A stretch of DNA of 53,503 nucleotides. Source: Phytomonospora sp040655735. Its GTDB lineage: Bacteria > Actinomycetota > Actinomycetes > Mycobacteriales > Micromonosporaceae. The stretch lies in assembly GCF_040655735.1 (NCBI RefSeq), contig NZ_JBFAKK010000025.1, positions 1 through 53,503 on the forward strand, written 5' to 3'. The notes under the pieces were generated by a model that saw only the letters and a program-made list of their open reading frames with translations, was not told the origin of the DNA and made no database searches. Each line of letters begins with the position of its first letter. Within the stretch, counting starts at the first letter, position 1. Positions 1 to 7,498 of the stretch are shown piece after piece. A program made the translations under genes and the position numbers.

Positions 1-54
1 GGGTTTGGGGCAGCGCCCCAGCAGGGTCCAGGGACGGAGTCCTTGGTGGGGGTC

Positions 55-102
55 TGGGGGCGAAGCCACCCAGCGGGGGTGCTGGGGGCGGAGCCACCCA
101 GC
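55..102. repeat. Imperfect 20-bp direct repeat pair (28-bp period)
   Basis: Two 20-base copies of TGGGGGCGAAGCCACCCAGC (positions 55-74 and 83-102) differ at one base. They lie in a G-rich non-coding stretch that fills the first 140 bases. No gene could be supported between 1 and 144. The function is unknown; it looks like the GC-rich extragenic repeat material common in large actinomycete genomes. Confidence 0.55.
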
Positions 103-144
103 CGGATCTAACGCCGGGAACCGCCTCCGAAAGCCGCCCCCACC

Positions 145-837
145 TCACACCGGATGCACCAGCAACGCGAACATCCTCGCCATCGAGAACTCCCCCGTCC
201 TCGGCCACCCCATCGACTCCAGCGCCGCGCTCGCCTCCTCGTGCTCATCCCCGTTCACCCGCACCTCGACGGTCCACCGGTCGCCGCTCCCCCCGATGAC
301 CACCTTCACTCCGTTGAGCTGCGCCCGCGGCAGCTCCCCCAGCGCCGCCGCCAACCGCGGCAGTACCGGATTCTCGGCGAGCCACTCCGCGATCGCCGCC
401 GTCCCCAGCGAGACGAGCTCCCCCTGAATCACATGCCACCCCGGCATCCCGAACGCGTCGTCGGCAGGAACGTGCACCGCCCGACTCCCATCGAGGAAGA
501 ACAGCTCGAGGATCGCCGAAGCCGTCACCGCCCCCCAGAGCGAGACGGCCTGCCCCACCGCCTCCTCCAGGCTCGTCCCGAGCCCCATCGTGCAGTCCCG
601 GATGGAGGTCTCCACCGCGTGATCGAGGTTGGGAAAGAACACCAGGTCAAGGTGCGCCGGAAACCCGGTGTGATCGGCCCCGAGCCCGACGGCGGCATTC
701 GCGCCACCCCGGACAAGCCGTCCCTCTCGGGTCCACGGTTGACCGCTGATGCGCACGAGCTCCGCGGCCACAAGGTCGAGAACCTGCTCTTCCGGGAGCC
801 GGGGCGCGCCCTGGGCAAGGGCTGAAGGCATGGACAT
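145..837 (-). CDS. DUF6348-like uncharacterised protein, 230 aa
   Basis: A complete soluble protein with strongly G/C-biased third codon positions. The N-terminal half contains a segment reading as a conserved core (HLDLVFFPNLDHAVETSI and DCTMGLG, about residues 65-95), followed by a small hydrophobic patch and an acidic, Trp-containing C-terminus. It has no signal peptide and no membrane segment. The layout resembles the DUF6348 family of actinobacterial and bacterial proteins of unknown function; that assignment is from memory and moderate. The gene is divergent from the PH-domain gene that starts 163 bases away. A second Met two codons downstream is an alternative start. Confidence 0.75.
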   Translation of the reverse strand: MSMPSALAQGAPRLPEEQVLDLVAAELVRISGQPWTREGRLVRGGANAAVGLGADHTGFPAHLDLVFFPNLDHAVETSIRDCTMGLGTSLEEAVGQAVSLWGAVTASAILELFFLDGSRAVHVPADDAFGMPGWHVIQGELVSLGTAAIAEWLAENPVLPRLAAALGELPRAQLNGVKVVIGGSGDRWTVEVRVNGDEHEEASAALESMGWPRTGEFSMARMFALLVHPV

Positions 838-1000
838 GCGCGGAATCTATCCCCACCGAACCAACGTCTACTCCGTCACACCCCCTCCCCCACCCCGGCC
901 CCGCCATCCCTTGCGCCCGAAGCGAACTCCCCGAAACTCCCCGCACCCGCCCCAACTCCACCGCCCCCGCAACGCGCCGAGTACGGCACACTTGGTCATC

Positions 1001-1420
1001 GTGGAGAGCATCTTGCGCACCTGGCGGGTTCCGCGCCCCATCATCGCGGTCAAACTCGCCGGCACGGCCGCGTTCGCGCTGGTCGCGCTGTGGTTCGCCC
1101 ACGACGCGAGCCGGCTGGTCGTCGCGGCCCTGGCGGCGCTGCTGCTCGGCGCCTACGCCGTGCGCGACCTGCTCTCCCCGATCACCCTCGCCGTCGACAC
1201 CGAGGGCGTCTTGATCCGCCGCGGTTTCTTCGGGCAGCGGCGGATCCTGTGGGGTCAGATCGAGCGCATCCGCGTCGACTCCCGCCGCCGCCTCGCGGGT
1301 CGCTCCCACCTGCTGGAGATCGACGTCGGGGAGACGATCTACCTGTTCAGCCGCTACGAGATCGGCGCCGACCCGGCCGACGTCGTCGACGAACTGAAGG
1401 CGGCGCGCGCCGGGAAGTGA
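1001..1420 (+). CDS. PH-domain (bPH-type) membrane protein, 139 aa
   Basis: Two hydrophobic helices (about residues 12-30 and 33-50) are followed by a small beta-rich cytoplasmic domain with LAVDTEGVLIRRGFFG and RRILWGQIERIRVD. This is the arrangement of bacterial PH-domain proteins such as mycobacterial low-molecular-weight antigen 6. Longer upstream reading is open but proline-rich and non-coding in character, so I chose the GTG at 1001; TTG at 992 is possible. Likely an inner-membrane protein of unknown biochemical role. It is convergent with the PEBP gene, with an 18-base gap. Confidence 0.75.
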   Translation: MESILRTWRVPRPIIAVKLAGTAAFALVALWFAHDASRLVVAALAALLLGAYAVRDLLSPITLAVDTEGVLIRRGFFGQRRILWGQIERIRVDSRRRLAGRSHLLEIDVGETIYLFSRYEIGADPADVVDELKAARAGK

Positions 1421-1438
1421 GCGCGCACCGATCCTCGG

Positions 1439-1969
1439 CTAGTGCTGGTATACCGGCGTGAGCACCGCGCGGGCGATCGTGTGCGCGGTGAGGTTGAACC
1501 CGGCGACGGCCGGCGTGATGTCGGGCCCGACGCCGAGGTCGTCGGTGTCGAGGGCGTGCACCGCGAACAGGTACCGGTGCGGGTGGTCCCCCGGAGGCGG
1601 GGCCGCGCCGCCGTAGTCGGCGGTGCCGTAGTCGTTGCGGACGTGGAAGGCGCCGTCGGGCAGGCCGGAGCCGTCCGCCTTGCCCGCGTCGCGCGCCAGG
1701 GTCGTCACCTCGGCGGGAATACCGAGGACGATCCAGTGCCACCAGCCGGAGGCCGTGGGCGCGTCGGGGTCGAAACAGGTCACCGCGAAGCCCTTGGTCG
1801 CCTTCGGGAAACCCTTCCAGGTCAGTTCGGGCGAGACGTTGCCGCCGCTGTAGACGAAGTCGTCGGCGAGGAGCTCGCCGTCACGGACGTCCGCCGAGGC
1901 GACACCGAACTCGTCGACCGCGGGCAGGAAGTCGTACGGCCAAGGTGCGCGGGTGCGTTTAAGCGCCAT
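1439..1969 (-). CDS. YbhB/YbcL family (PEBP, Raf kinase inhibitor-like) protein, 176 aa
   Basis: The sequence has the phosphatidylethanolamine-binding-protein fold markers: GGNVSPELTW (about residues 43-52), CFDPDAPTASGWWHW (about 65-79), and a C-terminal HRYLFAVHALD segment. Members bind small anionic ligands in a pocket formed by the DPDAP and GxHR-type motifs; the substrate here is unknown. The chosen ATG gives the family's usual N-terminus (MALKRTRAPWPYDFLP); fifteen upstream codons are open but lie within the preceding gene. The first 11 bases overlap the end of the serine hydrolase gene, so the two are translationally coupled in one operon. Confidence 0.9.
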   Translation of the reverse strand: MALKRTRAPWPYDFLPAVDEFGVASADVRDGELLADDFVYSGGNVSPELTWKGFPKATKGFAVTCFDPDAPTASGWWHWIVLGIPAEVTTLARDAGKADGSGLPDGAFHVRNDYGTADYGGAAPPPGDHPHRYLFAVHALDTDDLGVGPDITPAVAGFNLTAHTIARAVLTPVYQH

Positions 1970-3014
1970 TGCGCTGAGTCCTCCAGATCGTATCGGTGAC
2001 TTGGGCCACCGCACACCGTACCGGGTTCACGGTTGACCGGGTACGTGACGGATGCACCCGGTTTGTGAGGAGCACCGCCGTGGCCTCACGGGAGGGGTCG
2101 ACGAGCAGCGATGTGCCGGTGAATCCGGTGTGCCCGTAGGCGTCGGTGAGCGGTCCGCACATGGCCGGGTCGCCGATGCGCGCGCCGAGTGCCTGCCGCC
2201 ACCCCCCGTCGACGGGGACGGTCGTCTGCGGCGTGGTCATCAGTTCCGCCGACGCCGGCGAGAGCAGTTCCCCGGTGCGCAGGGCCTCGGCGAAACGCAG
2301 GACCTCCGGCGCGGTGGCGAAGACGCCGGCGTTTCCCGCGACGCCGCCCAGCGCGTAGGAGGCCTCGTCGTGCACGATCCCGCGGCACGTGCCCCGCTCG
2401 TCGATCTCGGTGGCCGCGCAACGGGACGGGTCGGCGGGCAGGAAACCCGTGGACTTCAGACCCAGCGGCTCGGCGATGCGCTCGGCAAGCAGGGCGTCGA
2501 GCCCCGCGCCCCCGGCCGACTCGACGATCCGCCCGGCGACCTGGAAACCCACGCAGGAGTAGCGGTGGACGGTGCCCGGCGCGTCGAGCAGCCCCACCGA
2601 CATCACCGACCGCCAACGGGAGGGGCCGTCGACGCCACGCGGGGCATACACGTCCGGCAGCCCCGACGTGTGCGTGAGCAACTGCCGCAGGGTGACCCAC
2701 GCGCTGTCGCCGTATTCGGGCAGCCAGCGCTCCACCGGCTCGTCGAGGGCGAGCGCCCCTTCGTCCACAAGCGACAGTGCGAGCACGGTCACGTAGAGCT
2801 TGGTCAGGGAGGCCAGGTCGTAGACGGTGTCGAGGGTGACCGGCTCCCGCTCGTCGAGCAGGGTTTCCCGCGTGTCGGCGAAGCGGGCGAGCTCGCCTCC
2901 CACTGCCTGGGAAACCACGGTTCCGCCGATGGAGACGAGTGCCACCGCGCCGGGAGTGACCTCCGGTACCGCACCGTCGATGACCTGCTGAAGTTCCTTC
3001 GCGTCCTGGCTCAC
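1959..3014 (-). CDS. Beta-lactamase-family serine hydrolase, 351 aa
   Basis: A class C beta-lactamase/penicillin-binding-protein-like hydrolase. The nucleophile motif SLTK lies at about residues 68-71, followed by LLTHTSGLP (about 112-120), which is typical of this family. The second motif, normally YxN, reads YSC in HRYSCVGFQ, so the usual Asn is replaced. The third motif is GHTGFTG. No signal peptide is visible, so a cytoplasmic esterase or peptidase role is plausible. The start is a GTG at 3014, 7 bases after a TACGCT hexamer, which suggests a leaderless transcript. It is followed by the PEBP gene with an 11-base overlap. Confidence 0.88.
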   Translation of the reverse strand: MSQDAKELQQVIDGAVPEVTPGAVALVSIGGTVVSQAVGGELARFADTRETLLDEREPVTLDTVYDLASLTKLYVTVLALSLVDEGALALDEPVERWLPEYGDSAWVTLRQLLTHTSGLPDVYAPRGVDGPSRWRSVMSVGLLDAPGTVHRYSCVGFQVAGRIVESAGGAGLDALLAERIAEPLGLKSTGFLPADPSRCAATEIDERGTCRGIVHDEASYALGGVAGNAGVFATAPEVLRFAEALRTGELLSPASAELMTTPQTTVPVDGGWRQALGARIGDPAMCGPLTDAYGHTGFTGTSLLVDPSREATAVLLTNRVHPSRTRSTVNPVRCAVAQVTDTIWRTQRNGA

Positions 3015-3021
3015 CTGAACA

Positions 3022-3061
3022 GCGTACGACCGGTGATGGCCTGCGGCGATGCCCGTACGAT
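3022..3061. promoter_or_regulatory. Back-to-back leaderless promoters between hydrolase and aminotransferase
   Basis: On the plus strand TACGAT (3056-3061) lies 7 bases before the aminotransferase ATG. On the minus strand TACGCT (3027-3022) lies 7 bases before the hydrolase GTG. Both sit in copies of the self-complementary CGTACG. Neither start codon has a Shine-Dalgarno sequence, which fits leaderless mRNAs as is common in actinomycetes. The -35 elements are weak. Confidence 0.6.
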
Positions 3062-3068
3062 TTGGGCC

Positions 3069-4169
3069 ATGTCAGTTGCCGACACCAAAACCATCTCCTT
3101 CGCGCGGGGCGCGCCCTCTCTCGACATCGTCGACGTCGAGGGTCTCAAGTCCGCCGCGGTCCGCGCCTTCGACGCCGACCCGGGCGGGGTCACCGGCTAC
3201 GGCACGTCGGTGGGCTACGTCCCGCTGCGCGAGTGGATCGCCAAGAAGCACGGCGTGCACGTCGACCAGGTCATGGTGACCAACGGGTCGATGCAGGCCG
3301 ACGCTTTCCTGTTCGACCAGCTCGTCAAGGCGGACACTCCCGTCATCGTGGAGCGGCCGACCTACGACCGCACCCTGCTCGGGCTCCAGACCCGTCGCGG
3401 GGATCTGCACCCGGTCACGCTCGCCGACGACGGTCTCGACGTCGCCGAGCTGCGGGCACTGCTGGAGTCGGGCGTCCGTCCCGCTCTGGCGCACATCATC
3501 CCGAACTTCCAGAACCCGGCGGGCGTGACGCTGTCGATGCCGAAGCGGCAGGAGCTGCTGGCGCTGGCCGAGGAGTACGGGTTCCTGATCTTCGAGGACG
3601 ACCCGTACCACGACGTCCGTTTCCGCGGGGAGACCCTGCCGCGTCTGCTGGACATGGACGGCGGCAAGGGCAACGTCGTCTACGCGTCGTCGTTCAGCAA
3701 GACGATCTGCCCGGGTGTGCGCGTCGGGTACCTCGTCGGTCCGTCGAGTCTGATCGCGCAGATCTGCAAGGCGGCGACGAACACCTACATCGCGCCGAAC
3801 ATGGTCGCGCAGGCGATCGTGCACCAGTTCGCCACGAGCGGTGCCCTCGACCAGTCGGTCAAGACCGTTCGCTTCGCTCTCAACGAGCGTGCCGACGCAC
3901 TGGCCGCCGCGCTGCGCAAGCACCTGCCGGAGGCGAAGTTCACCGTCCCCGACGGTGGCTACTTCCTGTGGGTCGAACTCGGTGAGGACGTCGACGTCGA
4001 CGAGCTGCTGCACGCCGCGGCCGCCCGTCACCTCGCCGTCGTCAAGGGCACCGACTTCCTCATCGAAGGCGGCGAGGGCTCTCTGCGCTTGGCCTATTCC
4101 GCCGTTAAGACCGAGGACATCGACGAAGGGGTCAAACGCCTCGCCGAAGCGGTACACGCAGTGCGGTAA
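3069..4169 (+). CDS. PLP-dependent aminotransferase, class I/II (LysN/MocR-type fold), 366 aa
   Basis: A complete fold-type I aminotransferase. Visible marks are the N-terminal SFARGAPSLDIV, the cofactor-contact region TNGSMQADAF, NFQNPAGVT (substrate/PLP Asn), FEDDPYHDVRF (Asp that pairs with the pyridine nitrogen) and SSFSKTICPGVRVGY with the Schiff-base Lys at residue 211. The closest functional type is 2-aminoadipate/aromatic or valine-pyruvate-like transaminase without the GntR domain; the exact substrate cannot be read. The ATG at 3069 is chosen because everything upstream is antisense to the hydrolase. It is transcribed alone and divergently from the hydrolase/PEBP operon. Confidence 0.9.
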   Translation: MSVADTKTISFARGAPSLDIVDVEGLKSAAVRAFDADPGGVTGYGTSVGYVPLREWIAKKHGVHVDQVMVTNGSMQADAFLFDQLVKADTPVIVERPTYDRTLLGLQTRRGDLHPVTLADDGLDVAELRALLESGVRPALAHIIPNFQNPAGVTLSMPKRQELLALAEEYGFLIFEDDPYHDVRFRGETLPRLLDMDGGKGNVVYASSFSKTICPGVRVGYLVGPSSLIAQICKAATNTYIAPNMVAQAIVHQFATSGALDQSVKTVRFALNERADALAAALRKHLPEAKFTVPDGGYFLWVELGEDVDVDELLHAAAARHLAVVKGTDFLIEGGEGSLRLAYSAVKTEDIDEGVKRLAEAVHAVR

Positions 4170-4698
4170 CTGTCCGTAGTGGACGGTCGAAAGTACCACT
4201 CTCGCTAACGTTTAGTGCAGGTTCACTGAGCACGGTGTAGAGGTCGGCTGTCGTATATGCGCCATGGCGGTTGTCCGCCAGGGAAAAGCCATTCCGAACC
4301 CGTGCTCCGGCGGTTAACAATCGCTTGCGATGGCACACGACGGCCAACCCCGACGGAGCCATCCAGAGACCAACCCCCCGCCCCCCCATGTGGCGCCGGG
4401 TGGACAGGCTCGCCGACTCCCCCCGCGGCGTTCCGATTTCCACCCGGCGCCACTCTTATGCCGGTCGCTCCGCTCCCCCTTCCTGATGGGGAGACTTCGT
4501 CTCCACACAACGTTCCCTCTTGCTCGCTGGCGCTCGCAGGGCAGGGGAGACTCCGTCTCCACCCGCACCCCCTCTGGCGTCGGCTGCGGTTGAGGCGCTT
4601 CCCGTCCCTAAACCCGTGGACGCGGGTCCCTCGCGGCGGTTTACTCGGCGCGAGTCGTCGCCGATCGACCGGCGTCCATGTACGAAAAGGGTTTCCTC
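4170..4698. other. Gene-free stretch with small hairpins
   Basis: I see no credible gene in these 529 bases. The stretch contains a small hairpin with arms TGGCGG/CCGCCA near 4263-4280 and, further on, two matching hairpins with arms GGAGAC and GTCTCC separated by three bases (4490-4504 and 4546-4560). The last 200 bases are rich in short GC-rich direct repeats. The hairpins could be terminators for the aminotransferase or a dispersed extragenic repeat; the sequence alone does not decide. Confidence 0.5.
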
Positions 4699-5619
4699 GT
4701 GAGCAGCACGCCGGATCTCGGTCCCGTCCCCAAGCGCGTCGACGTCGGTGTGGAGCAGGTCCGCCGGCTCGTCGCCGAGCAGTTTCCCCAGTGGGCCGGC
4801 CTGCCGGTCCGGGCCGTGTCCGACGGTGGGTGGGACAACCGGACCTTCCACCTCGGCGACGCGATGCTGGTGCGGATGCCCAGCGCCGCCGAGTACGCCC
4901 AGGCGGTCGAGAAGGAGCACCGGTGGCTGCCGGCCTTCGCCCCCGTCCTCCCCTTGCCCATCCCGGTACCCCTCGGTAAAGGCGAGCCCGGCGCCGACTA
5001 CCCCTTCCCGTGGTCGGTCTACCAGTGGATCGACGGCGAGCCGTCGAGCGTCGACCGGATCGCCGACCCTCTCGCGTTCGCCGAGGACCTCGCCGGTTTC
5101 CTGCTCGCCCTCCAGAAGATCGACCCCGCCGACGGCCCCCGCCCGGGGATCCACAACTGGTTTCGCGGGGGCACCCTGCGCACCTTCGAGACCTACACAC
5201 GGGACGGGATCGAGGCCCTCGCCGGGCACACGAACGTCGACCTGGCCCGCGAGATCTGGGCGGCGGCGCTGGAGGCGCGCTGGGACGGTGTCGAACGCTG
5301 GTTCCACGGCGACATCGCCAAGGGAAACCTCCTGCTCGACGGTGGGAAACTGTCGGCGGTCATCGACTTCGGCACCTGCGGCGTCGGGGATCCGTCATGC
5401 GACCTCGCCGTCGCCTGGACGATGCTCACCGCCGAGGGGCGCAGGGTCTTCCGCGAGCGCCTGTCCGTCGACGACGCGACCTGGGCGCGCGGGCGCGGCT
5501 GGGCACTGTGGAAGACGCTCGCCACCGCCATGTACAGCGTCGACGGTGAGGACGAGGGCGACGAGGCCGTGGCCAAGGAGTCGTTGCGGGTGCTCGACGA
5601 GATCTACTCGGAGCGCTAG
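4699..5619 (+). CDS. Aminoglycoside phosphotransferase-family kinase, 306 aa
   Basis: A protein-kinase-like APH/choline-kinase-fold enzyme. The N-terminal lobe has SDGGWDNRTFHLGD and the Met-Arg-Ala linker. The catalytic loop is WFHGDIAKGNLL (catalytic Asp about residue 205), and the metal-binding motif is AVIDFGTCGVGDPSCDLA. The family phosphorylates aminoglycosides, macrolides, homoserine or other small molecules; the substrate is not determinable and resistance should not be assumed. I chose the GTG at 4699 because AAGGG lies 7 bases before it; an ATG at 4678 is in frame but has no ribosome-binding site. A strong hairpin follows at 5713. Confidence 0.88.
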   Translation: MSSTPDLGPVPKRVDVGVEQVRRLVAEQFPQWAGLPVRAVSDGGWDNRTFHLGDAMLVRMPSAAEYAQAVEKEHRWLPAFAPVLPLPIPVPLGKGEPGADYPFPWSVYQWIDGEPSSVDRIADPLAFAEDLAGFLLALQKIDPADGPRPGIHNWFRGGTLRTFETYTRDGIEALAGHTNVDLAREIWAAALEARWDGVERWFHGDIAKGNLLLDGGKLSAVIDFGTCGVGDPSCDLAVAWTMLTAEGRRVFRERLSVDDATWARGRGWALWKTLATAMYSVDGEDEGDEAVAKESLRVLDEIYSER

Positions 5620-5712
5620 GGCGGGCCGAACGTGAGGGCCCCTCGAAACGGGATCCGAAGGGCCACGCTTTCGTTGGTCTCCCCGCCACCCGCTGACGCC
5701 CCGCCCCAACTC

Positions 5713-5748
5713 GCGCCCCGGTCCACCGCTTCCCGGACCGGGGCTTTG
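5713..5748 (+). terminator. Rho-independent-type terminator after the APH-family gene
   Basis: The arm GCCCCGGTCC (5715-5724) pairs perfectly with GGACCGGGGC (5735-5744) across a 10-base loop, followed by TTTGT. The left arm including two more bases, GCGCCCCGGTCC, recurs exactly at 6031-6042, so the same hairpin brackets the DUF397 gene. Confidence 0.75.
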
Positions 5749-5840
5749 TCATGTTGGTTACCTATTCACCTCCGCCGTTGGCGGACCATCCACTCAAGCC
5801 ACGAACATCGGCCGTTCGTCAAGGAAGTGGGGAGACCACC

Positions 5841-6020
5841 GTGAAGCGTGATCGCTTGATCTGGCGAACCTCCAGCCGTAGCGGCCAGACCGGCAACTGC
5901 GTCGAAGTCGCCGCCCTCCCGACTGGCGTCGGGGTGCGCGACACCAAGGCCCGCGGCACCGGGCACCTCACCGTCACCCGCGAGGACTGGCGCGGTTTCC
6001 TCGCCACCTTCGCCCCCTGA
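5841..6020 (+). CDS. Orphan DUF397 protein, 59 aa
   Basis: A short DUF397 protein. The diagnostic pattern is WRTSSRSGQTGNCVEVA, then VRDTKARG and a C-terminal WRGFLATF. DUF397 genes in actinomycetes are usually coupled to an XRE/DUF5753 regulator and act as small partners in developmental signalling. No such regulator lies beside this gene, so its partner must act in trans or has been lost. The GTG at 5841 is preferred over the longer open frame because the purine-rich GGAAGTGGGGAG lies just upstream. The gene sits alone between two hairpins that share a 12-base arm. Confidence 0.85.
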   Translation: MKRDRLIWRTSSRSGQTGNCVEVAALPTGVGVRDTKARGTGHLTVTREDWRGFLATFAP

Positions 6021-6030
6021 CCCGCGACCC

Positions 6031-6061
6031 GCGCCCCGGTCCCCGCCACGGACCGGGGCGC
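6031..6061 (+). terminator. Strong GC hairpin after the DUF397 gene
   Basis: GCGCCCCGGTCC (6031-6042) pairs perfectly with GGACCGGGGCGC (6050-6061) across a 7-base loop. It lies 10 bases after the DUF397 stop and lacks a U-tract. It is nearly the same hairpin as the one at 5713-5748. Confidence 0.65.
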
Positions 6062-6085
6062 CGCCCTCGGGCGAGAAATCACGGG

Positions 6086-6116
6086 TTGACCTCAAGCGCT
6101 CTTGAAGTGCTTCCAT
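6086..6116 (+). promoter_or_regulatory. SoxR/MerR-type promoter with SoxR-box-like dyad
   Basis: TTGACC (6086-6091) is followed by the dyad CCTCAAG-CGCT-CTTGAAG (6090-6107) and a weak -10 (TTCCAT, 6111-6116), giving a 19-base spacer. The dyad differs from the enteric SoxR box CCTCAAGTTAACTTGAGG at one arm base plus the centre. Long spacers and a dyad inside the spacer are the signature of MerR-family activators. The SDR start codon lies 8 bases downstream of the -10, so the transcript would be leaderless or nearly so. Confidence 0.6.
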
Positions 6117-6123
6117 CACCCCC

Positions 6124-6822
6124 ATGACCTTCCACGGACTCACCGTCGCCGTCACCGGCGCGGGCCGCGACCTCGGCCGCCGCCTCGCCCTCGCCTTCGC
6201 CGACGGGGGCGCCGAGGTCCTCCTCGCCGCCCGCGACCCGGCCGCCGCCGAAGAGACGGCCGCGCTGATCCGCGCCGGCGGCCGGGGGACGGCGAGGGCC
6301 TTCACCTGCGACCTCGCCTCGCCCGACTCGGTGCGCGCGTTCGCCACGGCCGTCGCCGAACACACCCCGCACGTCGACGTCCTGATCAACAACGGCGCCC
6401 CCTACCTCCACGGCGAGCTCGGCGACGCCACCGACGACGAGATCGTCGCGACCATCTCCGCGGGTGCGACCGGCACACTCCTCCTGACCCGTCACCTTCT
6501 CCCCCTCCTGAAGGCCTCCCCACGGCCCGACGTGGTGACGATCGTGTCGGCGGCCGGCGAACCGGGCCAGCACCGGTCCGAGGCGCACCCCGCCTTCTAC
6601 GCCGCCAAGCACGCGCAGGCCGGCTTCGCCGAAATCCTCTCGTCCCGCCTGCGCGGGGAGGGGGTGCGGGTGATCTCGCTGTACCCGCCCGACTTCGTGC
6701 AGGAGGGCGAGCGCTCGGTGGGCGCGCCGCTGACGGCGGCGTCGGTGGCCGCCTGCGTGCTGTTCGCCGTCGGGCAGCCTCGCGACTGCTTCATTCGCGA
6801 GTTCCGCTTCGAACAGATCTGA
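6124..6822 (+). CDS. Short-chain dehydrogenase/reductase, 232 aa
   Basis: A classical SDR. The nucleotide-binding glycine motif is TGAGRDLG (about residues 11-18), the structural motif is NNG in VLINNGAP, the catalytic serine region is TIVSAAGE, and the catalytic Tyr/Lys pair is YAAKH (about 159-163). The redox substrate is unknown. The promoter just upstream carries a SoxR-box-like dyad, which suggests induction by redox-cycling compounds; Streptomyces SoxR controls several small oxidoreductases of this kind. The gene is followed directly by two DnaA boxes. Confidence 0.88.
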   Translation: MTFHGLTVAVTGAGRDLGRRLALAFADGGAEVLLAARDPAAAEETAALIRAGGRGTARAFTCDLASPDSVRAFATAVAEHTPHVDVLINNGAPYLHGELGDATDDEIVATISAGATGTLLLTRHLLPLLKASPRPDVVTIVSAAGEPGQHRSEAHPAFYAAKHAQAGFAEILSSRLRGEGVRVISLYPPDFVQEGERSVGAPLTAASVAACVLFAVGQPRDCFIREFRFEQI

Positions 6823-6828
6823 ACCGAG

Positions 6829-6855
6829 TTATCCACAACCGGTCGGTTATCCACA
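6829..6855 (+). promoter_or_regulatory. Pair of perfect DnaA boxes
   Basis: TTATCCACA occurs exactly at 6829-6837 and again at 6847-6855, in the same orientation and 18 bases apart. This is the high-affinity DnaA box sequence. The pair lies in the 124-base gap between the SDR stop and the next gene. Two exact copies by chance within 30 bases are very unlikely in DNA this GC-rich. Confidence 0.65.
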
Positions 6856-6946
6856 GCCTCAACCGCTTCACGTTTTTGATCCGCCTTCGCGCCTGCTTGT
6901 CTTGAGTCACGGCCTCACGACCGCCGTCGACGAACAGGAGCCAGCC

Positions 6947-7273
6947 ATGACCGCCACCGCCTTCGCCCACGTCTCTGCCCAGTCCGGCACCGACCTGACC
7001 GACCTCTACGCCCCCGACTTCCAGCGCCAGGTCCGCAACGGCGACTGGACCTTCGATCTGACGGCCACCACGCTTGAGGAGGGCCGCAGGTACGCGCTCG
7101 AAGTCGCCGCCCTCGGGGAGGACGGCGAACCCGTCGCCCACCTCACGGCGGTCGTCGCGGCGACGGCGCTGGCGCACACGCGCTGGATGTTCGGCCGCCT
7201 CATCGACGAGGTCCGCTGTGCCCGCAAGCGCATGGGCGTGGAGGACCCTTCGGAGAGCGGCCGACCATCGTGA
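6947..7273 (+). CDS. Hypothetical protein, 108 aa
   Basis: I do not recognise this protein. It is acidic to neutral and soluble in appearance, with a central alternating polar/apolar segment (WTFDLTATTLEEGRRYALEVAAL) and a helical Ala-rich C-terminal half. It has no signal peptide, cysteine motif or membrane helix. The ATG at 6947 is chosen because CAGGAG lies 8 bases upstream; an upstream TTG/ATG reading would run into the non-coding gap. Third-position GC is high, which supports a real gene. Twin DnaA boxes lie about 92 bases upstream. Confidence 0.6.
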   Translation: MTATAFAHVSAQSGTDLTDLYAPDFQRQVRNGDWTFDLTATTLEEGRRYALEVAALGEDGEPVAHLTAVVAATALAHTRWMFGRLIDEVRCARKRMGVEDPSESGRPS

Positions 7274-7353
7274 CCGGGAGGGCGCCGCCGGGCCTTGCAG
7301 CTTGGAACTTGGAGGAGGGGTCGGGCCAGGGCTCGAACCACAGAACCCGCGCT

Positions 7354-7379
7354 GGACCTTCGCGATGGACCTTCGCGAA
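7354..7379. repeat. Tandem 13-base repeat
   Basis: Two adjoining copies of GGACCTTCGCGAW lie in the 225-base gap between the hypothetical gene and the K+ channel. Another TCGCGA follows at about 7386-7391. No gene is seen in this gap. Confidence 0.5.
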
Positions 7380-7498
7380 CGCTCATCGCGAGCGGCCTTG
7401 GTGATCGGCCTGTCGGTGGCCTGTCGCGGCTGACCCGCCCCCGCTTCCGGCCGAAACGCCCCTTCCGTCGTCCCACACCCCGTGCCACCTTGGGTTAC

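Noticed and set aside
1..144. Short open frame at the window start
   Set aside because: It covers a direct repeat and the antisense of the DUF6348-like gene and has no supporting motif.
2052..3068. Long open frame continuous with the aminotransferase
   Set aside because: It is antisense to the serine hydrolase and shows no family motif; the aminotransferase begins at 3069.
7330..7350. tRNA T-arm-like GGTTCGAGCCC on the minus strand
   Set aside because: The flanking five bases do not pair and no cloverleaf can be built.
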